Of a stretch of 64,000 nucleotides of DNA, positions 8,694 through 18,235 are shown piece after piece. Below the pieces are notes generated by a model that searched no databases, had not been told where the DNA came from, and saw nothing but the letters and a program-made list of their open reading frames with translations. Source of the DNA: Bacteroidota bacterium (GTDB lineage Bacteria; Bacteroidota; Ignavibacteria; Ignavibacteriales; Ignavibacteriaceae); assembly GCA_021824565.1 (NCBI GenBank), contig JAKAKL010000073.1, positions 25,996 through 89,995 on the forward strand. Reading direction: 5' to 3'. A program made the translations under genes and the position numbers. Position 1 is the stretch's first letter, and each line of letters starts with the position of its first letter.

Positions 8694-9666
8694 TTACTTC
8701 AACGGAATTAACGCCGTCTGCTTCGGCGCTGAAGTTCGTAATTATTCTATGACGCAGAGTTGGTATCATTGCAAACTTTACATCGTCTACATTAGGAGTA
8801 AACCTGCCTTCAACTACCGCCTTGGTTTTGGCAGCTAAAATTAAGTACTGTGGAGCTGTCGGTCCGGCGCCCCAGCTAATCCAGTTTTTTATAAATTGTG
8901 GTGACGCGTCGTTATCAGGACGTGTTTTATTTACTATGTTTACGGCATATTCTATAACTTTCTCCGCAACAGGAACTTTTCTTACCAAATTTTGAAAGCC
9001 GATCAATTCATCGGCGTTAACAACTTTAGATAAGTTCGGTAAATATTCGCTAGTAGTTGATTGAACAATTTTTACTTCCTCATGAAATGACGGATAGCCG
9101 AGCCAGAGATTAAACATAAATCTATCAAGCTGCGCCTCGGGCAAAGGATAAGTTCCTTCCTGTTCGATCGGATTTTGAGTAGCAAGCACAAAGAAAGGTT
9201 CGGCTAAAGAATATGTCGTTCCGGCAGTTGTCACTTTGTGCTCCTGCATTGCCTCAAGCAGAGCTGATTGTGTTTTGGGAGGTGTTCTATTTATTTCATC
9301 TGCAAGAACAACGTTCGCAAATATCGGTCCCGGGACAAATCTGAAATTTCTTTTTTTAGATAATGGATCTTCTTCAACCAATTCTGTCCCGGTTATATCG
9401 CTCGGCATAAGATCGGGAGTAAACTGAATCCGGTTAAAGCTGAGGTGCATAACTTCAGCAAGCGTTTTTATAAGAAGAGTTTTTGCAAGACCGGGAACGC
9501 CGACAAGCAGGCAATGACCTCTTGAAAGCAGAGAAATCAAAAGCTGATCGATTATTTCATCCTGACCAATAATAACTTTTGCAATCTCGCTCTTAATTTT
9601 TTTTACAGTATCATTAAGGCTTTCTACTAGCTGAACATCATCAGCGGCTGCTTCGTTGGTTTTCAA
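8671..9666 (-). CDS. MoxR-type AAA+ ATPase
   Basis: This 331-residue protein has Walker A GVPGLAKT (56-63), Walker B VLADEINR (120-127), sensor-1 FVLATQNPIEQEGTYPLPEAQLDRF and a C-terminal lid. MoxR ATPases act as chaperones that mature metalloenzymes or surface complexes, often with VWA-domain partners; none is seen here. The start is a TTG at 9664-9666 with AAGGA just upstream; no in-frame ATG precedes the conserved region. The upstream gene on this strand is the SurA-like foldase, 31 bases away. Confidence 0.93.
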   Translation of the reverse strand: MKTNEAAADDVQLVESLNDTVKKIKSEIAKVIIGQDEIIDQLLISLLSRGHCLLVGVPGLAKTLLIKTLAEVMHLSFNRIQFTPDLMPSDITGTELVEEDPLSKKRNFRFVPGPIFANVVLADEINRTPPKTQSALLEAMQEHKVTTAGTTYSLAEPFFVLATQNPIEQEGTYPLPEAQLDRFMFNLWLGYPSFHEEVKIVQSTTSEYLPNLSKVVNADELIGFQNLVRKVPVAEKVIEYAVNIVNKTRPDNDASPQFIKNWISWGAGPTAPQYLILAAKTKAVVEGRFTPNVDDVKFAMIPTLRHRIITNFSAEADGVNSVEVIKKLLAE

Positions 9667-9697
9667 TTTTTTTCCTTTTCAGTTAATATGAAAGAGA

Positions 9698-10969
9698 CTA
9701 CAATAAAATTTTCCAATAGATTTTATCCTTCAGGCTTTCAATCCATTTTTCATATTCTTTTTGCTTCTTATATTGATCTGCAAGTTTTTGAATTTCATTG
9801 TAATCTGTATCTAAACTTGCTTCATGCTGTGGAGTTCTTTTTTCAAGAAGAACAATGTGGTAGCCGTAATTGCCGCTGCCATAGTCAACACGCTTAGGGA
9901 AGCTGATCTCGCCTTCTTTAAGCTTTGAAACTATATCCAGCATTGATTGATCGAGCTGGTTAAGATAAAAAGTTCCGAGATCACCGCCGAAAGGTGCGGA
10001 CTGTTTATCGTCGCTGTATTTTTTTGCATATTCGCTGAATGTTCCTTTGCCCTGCATAATACTATCGCGTAGGTTAGAAAGGAATTCGATAGCTTTAAGA
10101 TCAGCCTGGTCGCCGGTTTTAATTTTTATAAGAATATGTCTGACGTGGATCTTATCTCCGCGTCTTTCAATCATTTGAATAATATGAAATCCGACAGGCG
10201 ATTCTACAACGCCGGAAAGCTCTCCAGGCTTTAATGCAAATGCGGCAGCTTCAAATTCAGGATAGAACACGCCTTTGCCAACCCAGCCGAGATCGCCGCC
10301 GGCAGAAGCGCTGCCAGGGTCTTCAGAATATTTTTTCGCCATGGCGGCAAAGTCTGCGCCGTGTTTAATAGAGTCTAAAATTGCTTCGGCTTTTTTCCTA
10401 TAAACTTCCTTCATCTCCTCAGATGGTTTCGGAACTTTAAATATATGTGCGATTTGAACTTTTTCAGGAATGACTCCGATGCTGTCTTTATATGTCTTGA
10501 AAAATTTTTGTACTTCAAGCGAAGTTGCACTAACATTCCCGAATTTTTTCTCTTCCAGCTTTTGAACCATTAATTGTTTTCTAATAGGCTCTTCAAGCTG
10601 GCGCTTAATTTTTTCTTCGCTCATCCCGTATATTTGTTCAACCCTTTCCTTTGAGCCATACTGCTGTTCGAAATATTGAATCTGATAATTGATTCTCGCG
10701 TTTACTTCGTCGTCCGAAACATCAATAGAATCAAGCTGAGCCTGTGCATAGGCGAGCTTATCATCTATCATTGTATTAAGCACTTGCTGCTCTAATCCCG
10801 GAGTTGACGGATCAATTTTCTTTTGAGCAGCAATTAATCTTACTTGATAATCAACCTCGCTTTTCAATATAATTTCGTTATCAACAATTGCAGCAATCTT
10901 ATCGACCACTTGCTGAGAATAAATATTTATCGCTGCAAATAAAAAAAATAAAATGATTCTAAATTTCAT
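9698..10969 (-). CDS. Periplasmic peptidyl-prolyl isomerase SurA-like
   Basis: This 423-residue protein begins with a signal peptide (about 1-18, ending IYSQQ). A SurA N-domain follows (VVDKIAAIVDNEIILKSEVDYQVRL), then two parvulin domains (about 165-270 and 275-385, each with HI, GADFAAMAKKYSEDPGSASAGGDLGW-type cores and a YG/VGFHII end). SurA escorts unfolded outer membrane proteins to the Bam complex. SD-like GGAGTC precedes the ATG. It is the third of three foldase genes in a row. Confidence 0.92.
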   Translation of the reverse strand: MKFRIILFFLFAAINIYSQQVVDKIAAIVDNEIILKSEVDYQVRLIAAQKKIDPSTPGLEQQVLNTMIDDKLAYAQAQLDSIDVSDDEVNARINYQIQYFEQQYGSKERVEQIYGMSEEKIKRQLEEPIRKQLMVQKLEEKKFGNVSATSLEVQKFFKTYKDSIGVIPEKVQIAHIFKVPKPSEEMKEVYRKKAEAILDSIKHGADFAAMAKKYSEDPGSASAGGDLGWVGKGVFYPEFEAAAFALKPGELSGVVESPVGFHIIQMIERRGDKIHVRHILIKIKTGDQADLKAIEFLSNLRDSIMQGKGTFSEYAKKYSDDKQSAPFGGDLGTFYLNQLDQSMLDIVSKLKEGEISFPKRVDYGSGNYGYHIVLLEKRTPQHEASLDTDYNEIQKLADQYKKQKEYEKWIESLKDKIYWKILL

Positions 10970-10976
10970 CTGACTC

Positions 10977-11801
10977 CTAATTTTTAACTTCTATGTCGTT
11001 GTTTGAATAAAGATCTCTTAAATAACTATTCAAAAATTCATCCTTCTGATCAGCCAAGAATCTTTTTTCGGCTTCATTTCTAACCGCCGAGAAAGGCGGA
11101 ACAGTTCCCTTATCATATTTTTGCAACTCTTGAACTACCTCATAATGACCGGGCAGGTAATTCAAAACAATGCTGATTTCCTGCGGGCTTAGATCAGTAA
11201 CAATCCTTTGAAGCGATGAGGGATAAATTTGGAAAGCCGTAAGCAAAGCGCCGGTTTGAACTTTTATTATCGACGATTTGTTTTTAATAATATTTAAGGC
11301 TTTATTCCAATCGCTTTCAAGAATTATCGACCTAAATTTAATAGCGTCATCTTCATTATTAAAGTCAATCAAATTTATATAATATGAATCCGACAAAAGC
11401 CTGAATTCATCCTGGTGTTTGTTATAATAATCTTCAACATCTTTAGGCTCGTAAGAAGGTTTTTCCGATTCATAATATTTCTGCATGAAAAGAGAAACGG
11501 CAAGCTCTTTTTTTTCATCTTCGATTATGCGGTTGTAATTTTCTTCTTTCAATATTCCTTTTTTGACAGCTTCCTGATAAAGGACTTCTCTATTAATCCA
11601 ATTACGAATAACTTCCTCGCGGTAAAAATTTTTCCCGGATTCATTATTCATCATAGAAGAAAGTTCTTCTTTAGTCAAATAGGAATTATTTACTCTTGCT
11701 ACAAAGTCCTTTTTAACTTTTTTTTCTCCGCAGCCGCCTATTAAAAAGGCGGCTACAAGAAATACAAATGCATTGCTAATTTTATTTGAATGCTTTATCA
11801 A
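10977..11801 (-). CDS. SurA-N-like lipoprotein
   Basis: This 274-residue protein has a signal peptide with a lipobox (FLIGGC, cysteine near residue 24) and a SurA-N/PpiC chaperone-like region (FVARVNNSYLTKEELSSMM, NWINREVLYQEAVKKG). The C-terminal part looks like a worn parvulin domain, lacking the usual GGDLG core. It probably helps fold outer membrane proteins, without clear isomerase activity. The start is a TTG at 11799-11801 inside the end of the previous gene (20-base overlap), the only usable start before the signal peptide, so coupling is likely. Confidence 0.8.
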   Translation of the reverse strand: MIKHSNKISNAFVFLVAAFLIGGCGEKKVKKDFVARVNNSYLTKEELSSMMNNESGKNFYREEVIRNWINREVLYQEAVKKGILKEENYNRIIEDEKKELAVSLFMQKYYESEKPSYEPKDVEDYYNKHQDEFRLLSDSYYINLIDFNNEDDAIKFRSIILESDWNKALNIIKNKSSIIKVQTGALLTAFQIYPSSLQRIVTDLSPQEISIVLNYLPGHYEVVQELQKYDKGTVPPFSAVRNEAEKRFLADQKDEFLNSYLRDLYSNNDIEVKN

Positions 11802-13752
11802 GTTCGCTATAAAATATTTTTGGTTTATATAAGTCTCTCAGGCTTTGTACATATTCGTTTTCCAGTTTTTTGCTTTCAGCATCTTGATATGCTCCGGTAA
11901 CTTCAGCTTTTGCTTCCTCAAATGTTTTTAGATGCGCAGGTTTCCTTGCAATTAATTTTACAATAGAATAGCCGCCGTTTGATTCAAAAACATCAGAATA
12001 ATCTCCAGGTTCTTTTAAAGAACTTGCTATTGCGGAAAGCTGGGAAGCGTGAACATCCTGGAAACCGTAGTCGCCTTTCTTATCCTTTAATCCGGGTCTT
12101 TCTGTATAAAGCCCTGCAAGCGAATCAAAATCAGCACCGTCTTTCAGCATTTGATAATAATGTTTAGCTAAAGAATCGGATGGAGTAAATATCTCCGCAT
12201 AATCGACCTGATCGGGCCATTTATAATTATCTTTTGTTTTGAGATAGAAGTCATACAGCTTTGTAGAATCGATGGTAACTTTGTTCCAGACTTCCTGGTT
12301 CTGAAGTTTAAAAATATAAATTCCGTCGCGGTAGTTTTCCATTAGATTGGCAAAATCTTTATCAGTCTTGTCAAGATTAAGCGCATCTTCTTCGAGCATT
12401 ATTTCTCCGCTGATTTGGTTCAAGGCGTTTGTTAATAAGCCAGCCGTAGCTTTTTGATTTGCATATTCCGGTTTTGCGCCCATTCTTTCCCAGAAGTCGC
12501 CTGCCGTTTCAGATTTGCCGTCATAGGTGAATAGTTCGAGATTTTTTATGAAATCAAATCGCGGAAAATCTTCTCCTATTTTAGAAGTATCAACATTACC
12601 AATTAGAGAGGAAAGATTTTTCTCGTTGAGTTGATAATTATATTCTCTCTTTAGCTTTGCTACAAGAGAATCGTATTCTACTTGATATCTGATTCTCTGG
12701 AATAATTTTTTGAGATTATCTTTGTCTTCTTCAAAAGTAGGATAAGGTTTTCTGCCGGTCAATTTAATAATATGATACCCATAGTTTGTTTTAACAATGC
12801 CGGAAATATCGCCGATGTTCTTTATATCGTAAGCAGCTTCAGAAAAAGGCTTGACCATCATACGCATTTCAAAAAATCCGAGATCGCCGCCGCGCTTTTT
12901 TGAGCCGGGATCATCGGAATATTTTTCAGCGAGCTTTGCAAAATCACCGCCGTGTTTTAACTGATACATAACGGTATCAATTTTTGCGAGCGCACGCGCC
13001 GTATCAATCTTGCCGGTTGAATCTGAGAAAGCAGCAAGAATATGGCTTGCGCGAATTTCAGGCACTCTTTCTCTCTTCGCAGTCACTTCAATAATATGAT
13101 AGCCGAACGGACTTTTTACTACGTTAGGATAAATGTGACCAGGTTCAGTAGCGTAAACAGCATCTTCAAATTCGTATGGTAGCTGACCGGCAGTAACATA
13201 ATACAAATCTCCGCCGTCGTTTTTGGAATATATATCCTGAGAATATTTTTTAGCCATAGCGGCAAAGTCAGCTCCGTTCTTTAAGCTGTCTAAAATTTCG
13301 TTTGCTACAAGTTTTGCATGTTCCCACCCGGCGGAGTCTGGACGGATCATAATATGACTTACGCGATATTCCCATTTTCGTCTTTCCCACAACTGCCTAA
13401 TTCCAGGATCAACTATTTGCTTCTCAAGGATATAGCTGACTCCGACTTTCTTCTTATAATCCTGTAATTCACTGTTTGTTGAAGAGTCTTTATCAAATCC
13501 TCTAACGTATGCGTCTCTTAATTTCATTTTAAAATCTACATAGAGATCAAGAAAATTTTTTAATTTTGAAAGACTGTCATTTTTAGCGACATCATATCCG
13601 CCAACGTTGTTTGCATAAGCATCTTCAAATTCTTTCATAGTAACCTTCTGATTACCGAATTGTGCTAAAACAATTTGAGACTGCTTAGGTGCGCAAGAAG
13701 CTAAAAGGAACATTAGTGCAATTGAGAGTAAAGCTGTGATCCGTAAATACAT
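11782..13752 (-). CDS. Peptidyl-prolyl isomerase lipoprotein with three parvulin domains
   Basis: This 656-residue protein has a lipoprotein signal (LLASC, cysteine at about 20). An alpha-helical chaperone part is followed by parvulin domain 1 (about 130-230, YRVSHIMIRPD to GYHIIEV), domain 2 (about 235-340, IRASHILAAF to GYHIIKL) and a more diverged third one near the C-terminus (about 520-625, VDYAEIFTP to GGYSIVKL). A GGAG ribosome site lies about 10 bases before the ATG. It leads the foldase operon and probably sits on a membrane facing the periplasm. Confidence 0.88.
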   Translation of the reverse strand: MYLRITALLSIALMFLLASCAPKQSQIVLAQFGNQKVTMKEFEDAYANNVGGYDVAKNDSLSKLKNFLDLYVDFKMKLRDAYVRGFDKDSSTNSELQDYKKKVGVSYILEKQIVDPGIRQLWERRKWEYRVSHIMIRPDSAGWEHAKLVANEILDSLKNGADFAAMAKKYSQDIYSKNDGGDLYYVTAGQLPYEFEDAVYATEPGHIYPNVVKSPFGYHIIEVTAKRERVPEIRASHILAAFSDSTGKIDTARALAKIDTVMYQLKHGGDFAKLAEKYSDDPGSKKRGGDLGFFEMRMMVKPFSEAAYDIKNIGDISGIVKTNYGYHIIKLTGRKPYPTFEEDKDNLKKLFQRIRYQVEYDSLVAKLKREYNYQLNEKNLSSLIGNVDTSKIGEDFPRFDFIKNLELFTYDGKSETAGDFWERMGAKPEYANQKATAGLLTNALNQISGEIMLEEDALNLDKTDKDFANLMENYRDGIYIFKLQNQEVWNKVTIDSTKLYDFYLKTKDNYKWPDQVDYAEIFTPSDSLAKHYYQMLKDGADFDSLAGLYTERPGLKDKKGDYGFQDVHASQLSAIASSLKEPGDYSDVFESNGGYSIVKLIARKPAHLKTFEEAKAEVTGAYQDAESKKLENEYVQSLRDLYKPKIFYSELDKAFK

Positions 13753-13796
13753 TTATTATTTCTCCTATATTTTAAGTTCGATCAAAAAGGCTGGCT

Positions 13797-13825
13797 ATTT
13801 TAGTGATAGAGCCTTTGAAAATCAA
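13797..13825 (-). promoter_or_regulatory. Candidate promoter of the foldase operon
   Basis: On the minus strand TTGATT (13825-13820), 17 bases and TAAAAT (13802-13797) lie about 45 bases before the first foldase gene. The spacing is ideal, but each box has one or two mismatches. Confidence 0.35.
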
Positions 13826-13854
13826 TATTATAATTCTTTTTTTAATGAATAAAA

Positions 13855-15897
13855 TTATCTAACTCTTGTCCCGACTTTTACTGAATTGCCGACAGAGAGA
13901 ACGTTCAGTTTGTTGTTCTCATCTTCAACCGCCAAAATCATTCCGTTGGATTCTTGTCCCATAAGTTTTGCAGGTTTAAGATTAGCTACCATTACAATTT
14001 TTTTCCCAACAATTTCTTCCGGCGCATAATATTTTGCAATGCCGGCTATTACCTGTCTTTCTCCGTCATCAAGCTTTACTTTAAGCTTCAAAAGCTTTTC
14101 GCTTTTTTCCAATTTCTCTGCATGAATCACTTCGGCGACTTTCAATTTTATTTTCATAAAGTCGTCTATTGAAACATTTTCTTCTTGAGGTTTTTCTAGC
14201 GCTGTTTCATTGTTATTTAAATTTTCCATCTGTTTCTCGATAATTTCATCTTCTATCTTGGGAAAAATGATTTCCGGTTGTCTTAATTCGTGACCGGTTT
14301 TTAAATTCTCTTTAGCGCATTCGTTCCAGCCGGTCTTTTCAGCGTTCAGCATTTTAAATATTTTCTCGGAAGAAAAAGGAAGCACCGGAGAAATTAATTC
14401 AGCTAAAGTATAAATTGCTTGTAGGCAGACATGAAGAGTTGTAGCGCATTTTTCTTTATCAGACTTTAGAGTTTTCCACGGCTCCGAATCATTAAAATAT
14501 TTATTGCCTGCTCTTGCCAGATTCATGATTTCAAGGACACCATCGCGGATTTTATATGTTTCAAACAATTCAGAGATTTTTGACGGATATTCCGAAATTA
14601 AGTTCAACATTTCCGAATCTATTTTTTCTAGTTCGCCTTTAGGAGGAATTTTCGCATCAAAATTTTTGTGGACGAACGTTAGCGTACGGTTTATAAAATT
14701 GCCAAGAATGTCTGCAAGCTCGCTGTTATTTCTCAACTGGAATTCTTTCCAGTAAAAATCCGTATCTCTTGTTTCGGGAAGATTTGCGGCAAGAGTATAT
14801 CTTAACGGGTCGCCTGGAAAAATATTCAGGAAGTCTGCAACGTCAATTCCCCAATTTCTGCTTTTAGAAAATTTCTTTCCTTCAAAATTCAAGAATTCGT
14901 TTGCCGGAACATTCTGCGGGAGAACGTATCTTTCGCTGCTGCCGTCATTCCATGCCATTAGCATCGCAGGAAAAATTATACAATGAAAGACTACGTTGTC
15001 TTTGCCGATAAAAGCGACATATTTTGTTTTTTCATCATGCCAGTATTCTTTCCACAAATTTTTTCTGTTCAATTTTTGTGAAAGTTCTTTTGCCGAAGAA
15101 ATATAACCGAGCACCGCTTCAAACCAAACGTAGAGGACCTTTCCTTCTGCGGAATCTATTGGAACTTTTATTCCCCAATCCAGGTCGCGAGTAACGGCGC
15201 GGTCTTCCAATCCGTCCTTGAACCAGCCGCGGCAATATTGCAGCACGTTTTCCTTCCATCCAAATTTTTCATTCATTGCATTAACGTATTCTTCCAGCCG
15301 CTTTTGATATTTCCCGAGCGGAAAATACCAATGAGAAGTTTCTTTAAGTACGGGCGTTTCTCCGGTAATTTTGCTTTTAGGATTTTTTAATTCATTAGGC
15401 TGGTATAATGCGCCGCAGTTCTCGCATTCATCGCTGCGTGCTTCTTCGTAACCGCAATTAGGGCATGTTCCTTCAACATAGCGGTCAGGTAAAAACATTC
15501 TTGCTTTGTTATCAAAAAACTGCATAGATTTTTTTTCATTCAATATTCCCATACTGTAATATTTAAGAAAAAAATCTTTCCCTGTTTCGTGATGAATCGG
15601 AAGACTTGTGCGGGAATAGTTATCGAAGCTCATTCCGAATTTTTCAAAGGCGGCTTTATTTTGGGAATGGTAGCGGTCTATTATTTCTTGTGGTTTTACG
15701 TGCTCTTTATCGGCGGTAATTGTTATAGGTACTCCATGCTCATCGGAGCCGCATATAAAAATTACGTCGCTGCCTTTTAACCGCTGGTAACGAACGTAAA
15801 TATCGGCAGGCAAATATGCGCCGCTTAGATGACCAAGATGAATTGGACCGTTTGCGTAGGGAAGCGCCGCTGTTACAAGAATTTTCTCTTTAGTCAA
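13855..15897 (-). CDS. metG: Methionyl-tRNA synthetase
   Basis: This 680-residue enzyme charges tRNA-Met. It has the HIGH motif as HLGH (20-23) in PYANGPIHLGHLSG, a zinc knuckle with two CxxC pairs (CPNCG...CENCG, about 140-162), the KMSKS-type loop KFSKS (about 343-347) and a fused C-terminal tRNA-binding OB-fold (about 575-680, FMKIKLKVAEVIHAEKLEKS). The size fits the long dimeric form. The start is a TTG at 15895-15897; no ATG lies between it and the catalytic core. Confidence 0.97.
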   Translation of the reverse strand: MTKEKILVTAALPYANGPIHLGHLSGAYLPADIYVRYQRLKGSDVIFICGSDEHGVPITITADKEHVKPQEIIDRYHSQNKAAFEKFGMSFDNYSRTSLPIHHETGKDFFLKYYSMGILNEKKSMQFFDNKARMFLPDRYVEGTCPNCGYEEARSDECENCGALYQPNELKNPKSKITGETPVLKETSHWYFPLGKYQKRLEEYVNAMNEKFGWKENVLQYCRGWFKDGLEDRAVTRDLDWGIKVPIDSAEGKVLYVWFEAVLGYISSAKELSQKLNRKNLWKEYWHDEKTKYVAFIGKDNVVFHCIIFPAMLMAWNDGSSERYVLPQNVPANEFLNFEGKKFSKSRNWGIDVADFLNIFPGDPLRYTLAANLPETRDTDFYWKEFQLRNNSELADILGNFINRTLTFVHKNFDAKIPPKGELEKIDSEMLNLISEYPSKISELFETYKIRDGVLEIMNLARAGNKYFNDSEPWKTLKSDKEKCATTLHVCLQAIYTLAELISPVLPFSSEKIFKMLNAEKTGWNECAKENLKTGHELRQPEIIFPKIEDEIIEKQMENLNNNETALEKPQEENVSIDDFMKIKLKVAEVIHAEKLEKSEKLLKLKVKLDDGERQVIAGIAKYYAPEEIVGKKIVMVANLKPAKLMGQESNGMILAVEDENNKLNVLSVGNSVKVGTRVR

Positions 15898-16099
15898 ACT
15901 GAACTCGATAATTTTGAAATTTGATCATTCAAATATACGTATTTTTTAAGTATCAACTAAAAGGAATAAAATAGGACACAATACTGTTTGGCGAAGAATT
16001 AACCGGCAAAATTCTATTATCTACCGATTTTTTATTTTCCTCTTATTTATTTTCCATTAAGTTACGCCCAAGAATTTAGTAACAAAATGATATTTGGAA

Positions 16100-16312
16100 A
16101 TGATACTAATATTTAGAACATCCGTTCAAACAAAGTTTGAAGAACAAAGGCTAAAACCATATATTGAAAATATTGTAAGAGATGGAAAATGGAATTTTGA
16201 TCTTGAGGACAGCGACAAAATTTTCCGCGTTGAAACTGAGAAGAATATCTTTTATTCATTAATTTCCTTGTTTCATGAAAAAGGTTTTCTTTGCGAAGAA
16301 TTGGAAGATTAG
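16100..16312 (+). CDS. Small HMA-like (ferredoxin-fold) protein without CxxC
   Basis: This 70-residue protein starts MILIFRTSV and contains WNFDLEDSDKIFRVE and a final helix-strand. Similar small proteins in Bacteroidota resemble heavy-metal-associated (beta-alpha-beta) domains but lack the metal-binding CxxC, as here. Its function is unknown. A TTG two codons upstream (16094) could also be used; no strong ribosome site is seen for either. It lies 72 bases before the LiaF-like gene on the same strand. Confidence 0.65.
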   Translation: MILIFRTSVQTKFEEQRLKPYIENIVRDGKWNFDLEDSDKIFRVETEKNIFYSLISLFHEKGFLCEELED

Positions 16313-16384
16313 ATATTTTGGTATTCAATTCAGCAATAGTTTTTAGGTTGACAACAAATTTTAATAGAAAGTAAAGGTAAGAAA

Positions 16385-17098
16385 ATGAGCAGCAGAGACG
16401 GCTCTTTTAACAACAGAATATTCTTAGGCATTCTGCTAATTTTCATCGGCGGAATGTACCTCCTTAGTACGCTTGATATAATTAGCTTTAATGTTCCGCA
16501 TATAATTTTTTCATTCCCCTTTTGGGCGATAGTTTGGGGATTAGTGGTTATAAAAAATTCACGCAACAAAGCGTTCGGTATTCTTTTGTTTTTTTTAGGA
16601 GGAGTTTTTATTGTTCCACTGCTTTTCCCGGGCGTTCATTATAGCAGCAATATATTTTTCCCGGTAGTTCTAATTGCTTTCGGAATTTATTTGATGTTCA
16701 AAAGAAGTATCAATTGGAACAGCTGCCATAATAGGTTCAACAGGCAGGTCAATAAAGATCAAATTGATGATGTGTCTATTTTTGGCGGCGGGCATAAAGT
16801 AATAATATCGGATAATTTTAAAGGCGGCAACATAACTGCAATTTTCGGAGGGTCCGAAATAGATCTTTCCAATAGCAAATTAGCTGAAGGTGAAAATGTT
16901 ATTGATGTTTTGTTGATGTTCGGCGGTACAAGCATTTTTGTCCCGAAGGAATGGAACGTAAATGTAAATGTAACTCCTCTCTTCGGAGGCTTTTCAAACA
17001 AATGGAGACGAAATTTCAGCGGACCTTTTGATAATACGCATACGCTTGTAATCAAAGGTGTGGCTATATTCGGCGGCGGTGAAATAAAATATATCTAA
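16385..17098 (+). CDS. LiaF-like membrane protein (LiaI/DUF5668 domain plus cell-wall-active antibiotic response domain)
   Basis: This 237-residue protein has four predicted membrane helices in the first 105 residues (IFLGILLIFIGGMYLLSTL onward). A C-terminal beta-helix-like domain (about 125-237) shows repeated IFGG signatures (SIFGGG, AIFGGS, LMFGGT, PLFGGF, AIFGGG). This is the LiaF layout; LiaF proteins dampen or sense envelope-stress two-component systems. It is followed 18 bases later by a LytS-type kinase and then a LytTR regulator, fitting a sensory module. Confidence 0.85.
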   Translation: MSSRDGSFNNRIFLGILLIFIGGMYLLSTLDIISFNVPHIIFSFPFWAIVWGLVVIKNSRNKAFGILLFFLGGVFIVPLLFPGVHYSSNIFFPVVLIAFGIYLMFKRSINWNSCHNRFNRQVNKDQIDDVSIFGGGHKVIISDNFKGGNITAIFGGSEIDLSNSKLAEGENVIDVLLMFGGTSIFVPKEWNVNVNVTPLFGGFSNKWRRNFSGPFDNTHTLVIKGVAIFGGGEIKYI

Positions 17099-17116
17099 AA
17101 TATTTTTTTTATAATA

Positions 17117-18187
17117 ATGTCGAACAACCCGATACTTAGCAAAAGAAGAAATTTAATCCTCTATATTATTTTCTGGCTGATCATTGCGCTAATTTATTAT
17201 TTACTTCTTCATTTTGAATTAAAAATAAAATCTGAAACAGCATTGGTTGACAGCTTTGTTTTCAATGCGATCTTGTGCGGTTTGGGGTTAAGTTTCTGGT
17301 TTCCCGCACAATATATTTCTTTTGAAAACAACAGCTTCCTTATCATCATCATGGATCATATCTTCGGCGGAGTTTTGTCTTCGGTAATCTGGCTTGCCAG
17401 CGGATATTTTGTTATTGTTTTCGTTCTAAATTATTCTGACGATTTTTCTTCCTTTTTTGTACATACCGTTATTTGGCGCTTTGTTATCGGCATCCTTTTT
17501 TATTATTTGATCACTTCGTTTTATTACCTTATAATCTATTACAACAATTTCCAGGAAAAAATACTGCGGGAAGCGGAGTTAAAAAATCTTGTTACCGAAG
17601 CTGAAATTAAAACATTAAAGTTTCAGATTAATCCTCATTTTATTTTCAACAGCTTGAATTCAATGAGCGCACTTACGACAATTAATCCTGAAAAAGCAAG
17701 AGAAATGATTTTAAAGCTTGCAGATTTTCTTCGCTTTACTTTGGCAAATAATGACAAACAAAAAAATTCTTTCGGCGAGGAATTAAAAAATATCCGGCTC
17801 TATCTTGAAATTGAAAAAATAAGGTTTGAAGATAAATTTGAATTCATTGAAGAAATTGATGAGTGTTGTAATGAAGCGCCTATCCCAAACATGATTCTTC
17901 AGCCTCTTTTTGAAAATGCAATTAAGCATGCCGTATATGAAACTCTGACAAAGGTTACTCTAAAGCTCAATTGTAAAAAAGAAACTGATTATCTAAAAAT
18001 TTCTCTTGAAAATAATTTTGAACCTTTTTCAACTTCGAAAAAAGGCGCCGGAATTGGACTTCAAAATATCGAGAACCGGCTTAAATTAATTTATGGCATG
18101 AATAATCTTCTGGAAATAAAAAAGGAAAATAACTTTTTTAAGGTAACGCTTTTTATACCGCTTGAAAGTTTAAATAAAGTAGAATGA
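17117..18187 (+). CDS. LytS/YehU-family sensor histidine kinase
   Basis: This 356-residue protein has an N-terminal membrane region with about four helices (residues 10-150) and a His_kinase domain. The phospho-acceptor motif is QINPHFIFNSLNSM (His near 177), followed by an N-box with PNMILQPLFENAIKHA and a G-box GAGIGLQNIENRL. These are marks of the LytS family, which pairs with LytTR response regulators such as the next gene. No separate extracellular sensor domain is visible, so sensing may be in the membrane or through the LiaF-like neighbour. Confidence 0.93.
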   Translation: MSNNPILSKRRNLILYIIFWLIIALIYYLLLHFELKIKSETALVDSFVFNAILCGLGLSFWFPAQYISFENNSFLIIIMDHIFGGVLSSVIWLASGYFVIVFVLNYSDDFSSFFVHTVIWRFVIGILFYYLITSFYYLIIYYNNFQEKILREAELKNLVTEAEIKTLKFQINPHFIFNSLNSMSALTTINPEKAREMILKLADFLRFTLANNDKQKNSFGEELKNIRLYLEIEKIRFEDKFEFIEEIDECCNEAPIPNMILQPLFENAIKHAVYETLTKVTLKLNCKKETDYLKISLENNFEPFSTSKKGAGIGLQNIENRLKLIYGMNNLLEIKKENNFFKVTLFIPLESLNKVE

Positions 18188-18235
18188 CTTTTATGAAGTC
18201 GTTAATTCATAAAAAAATTTAGGAAAATATTTTTC

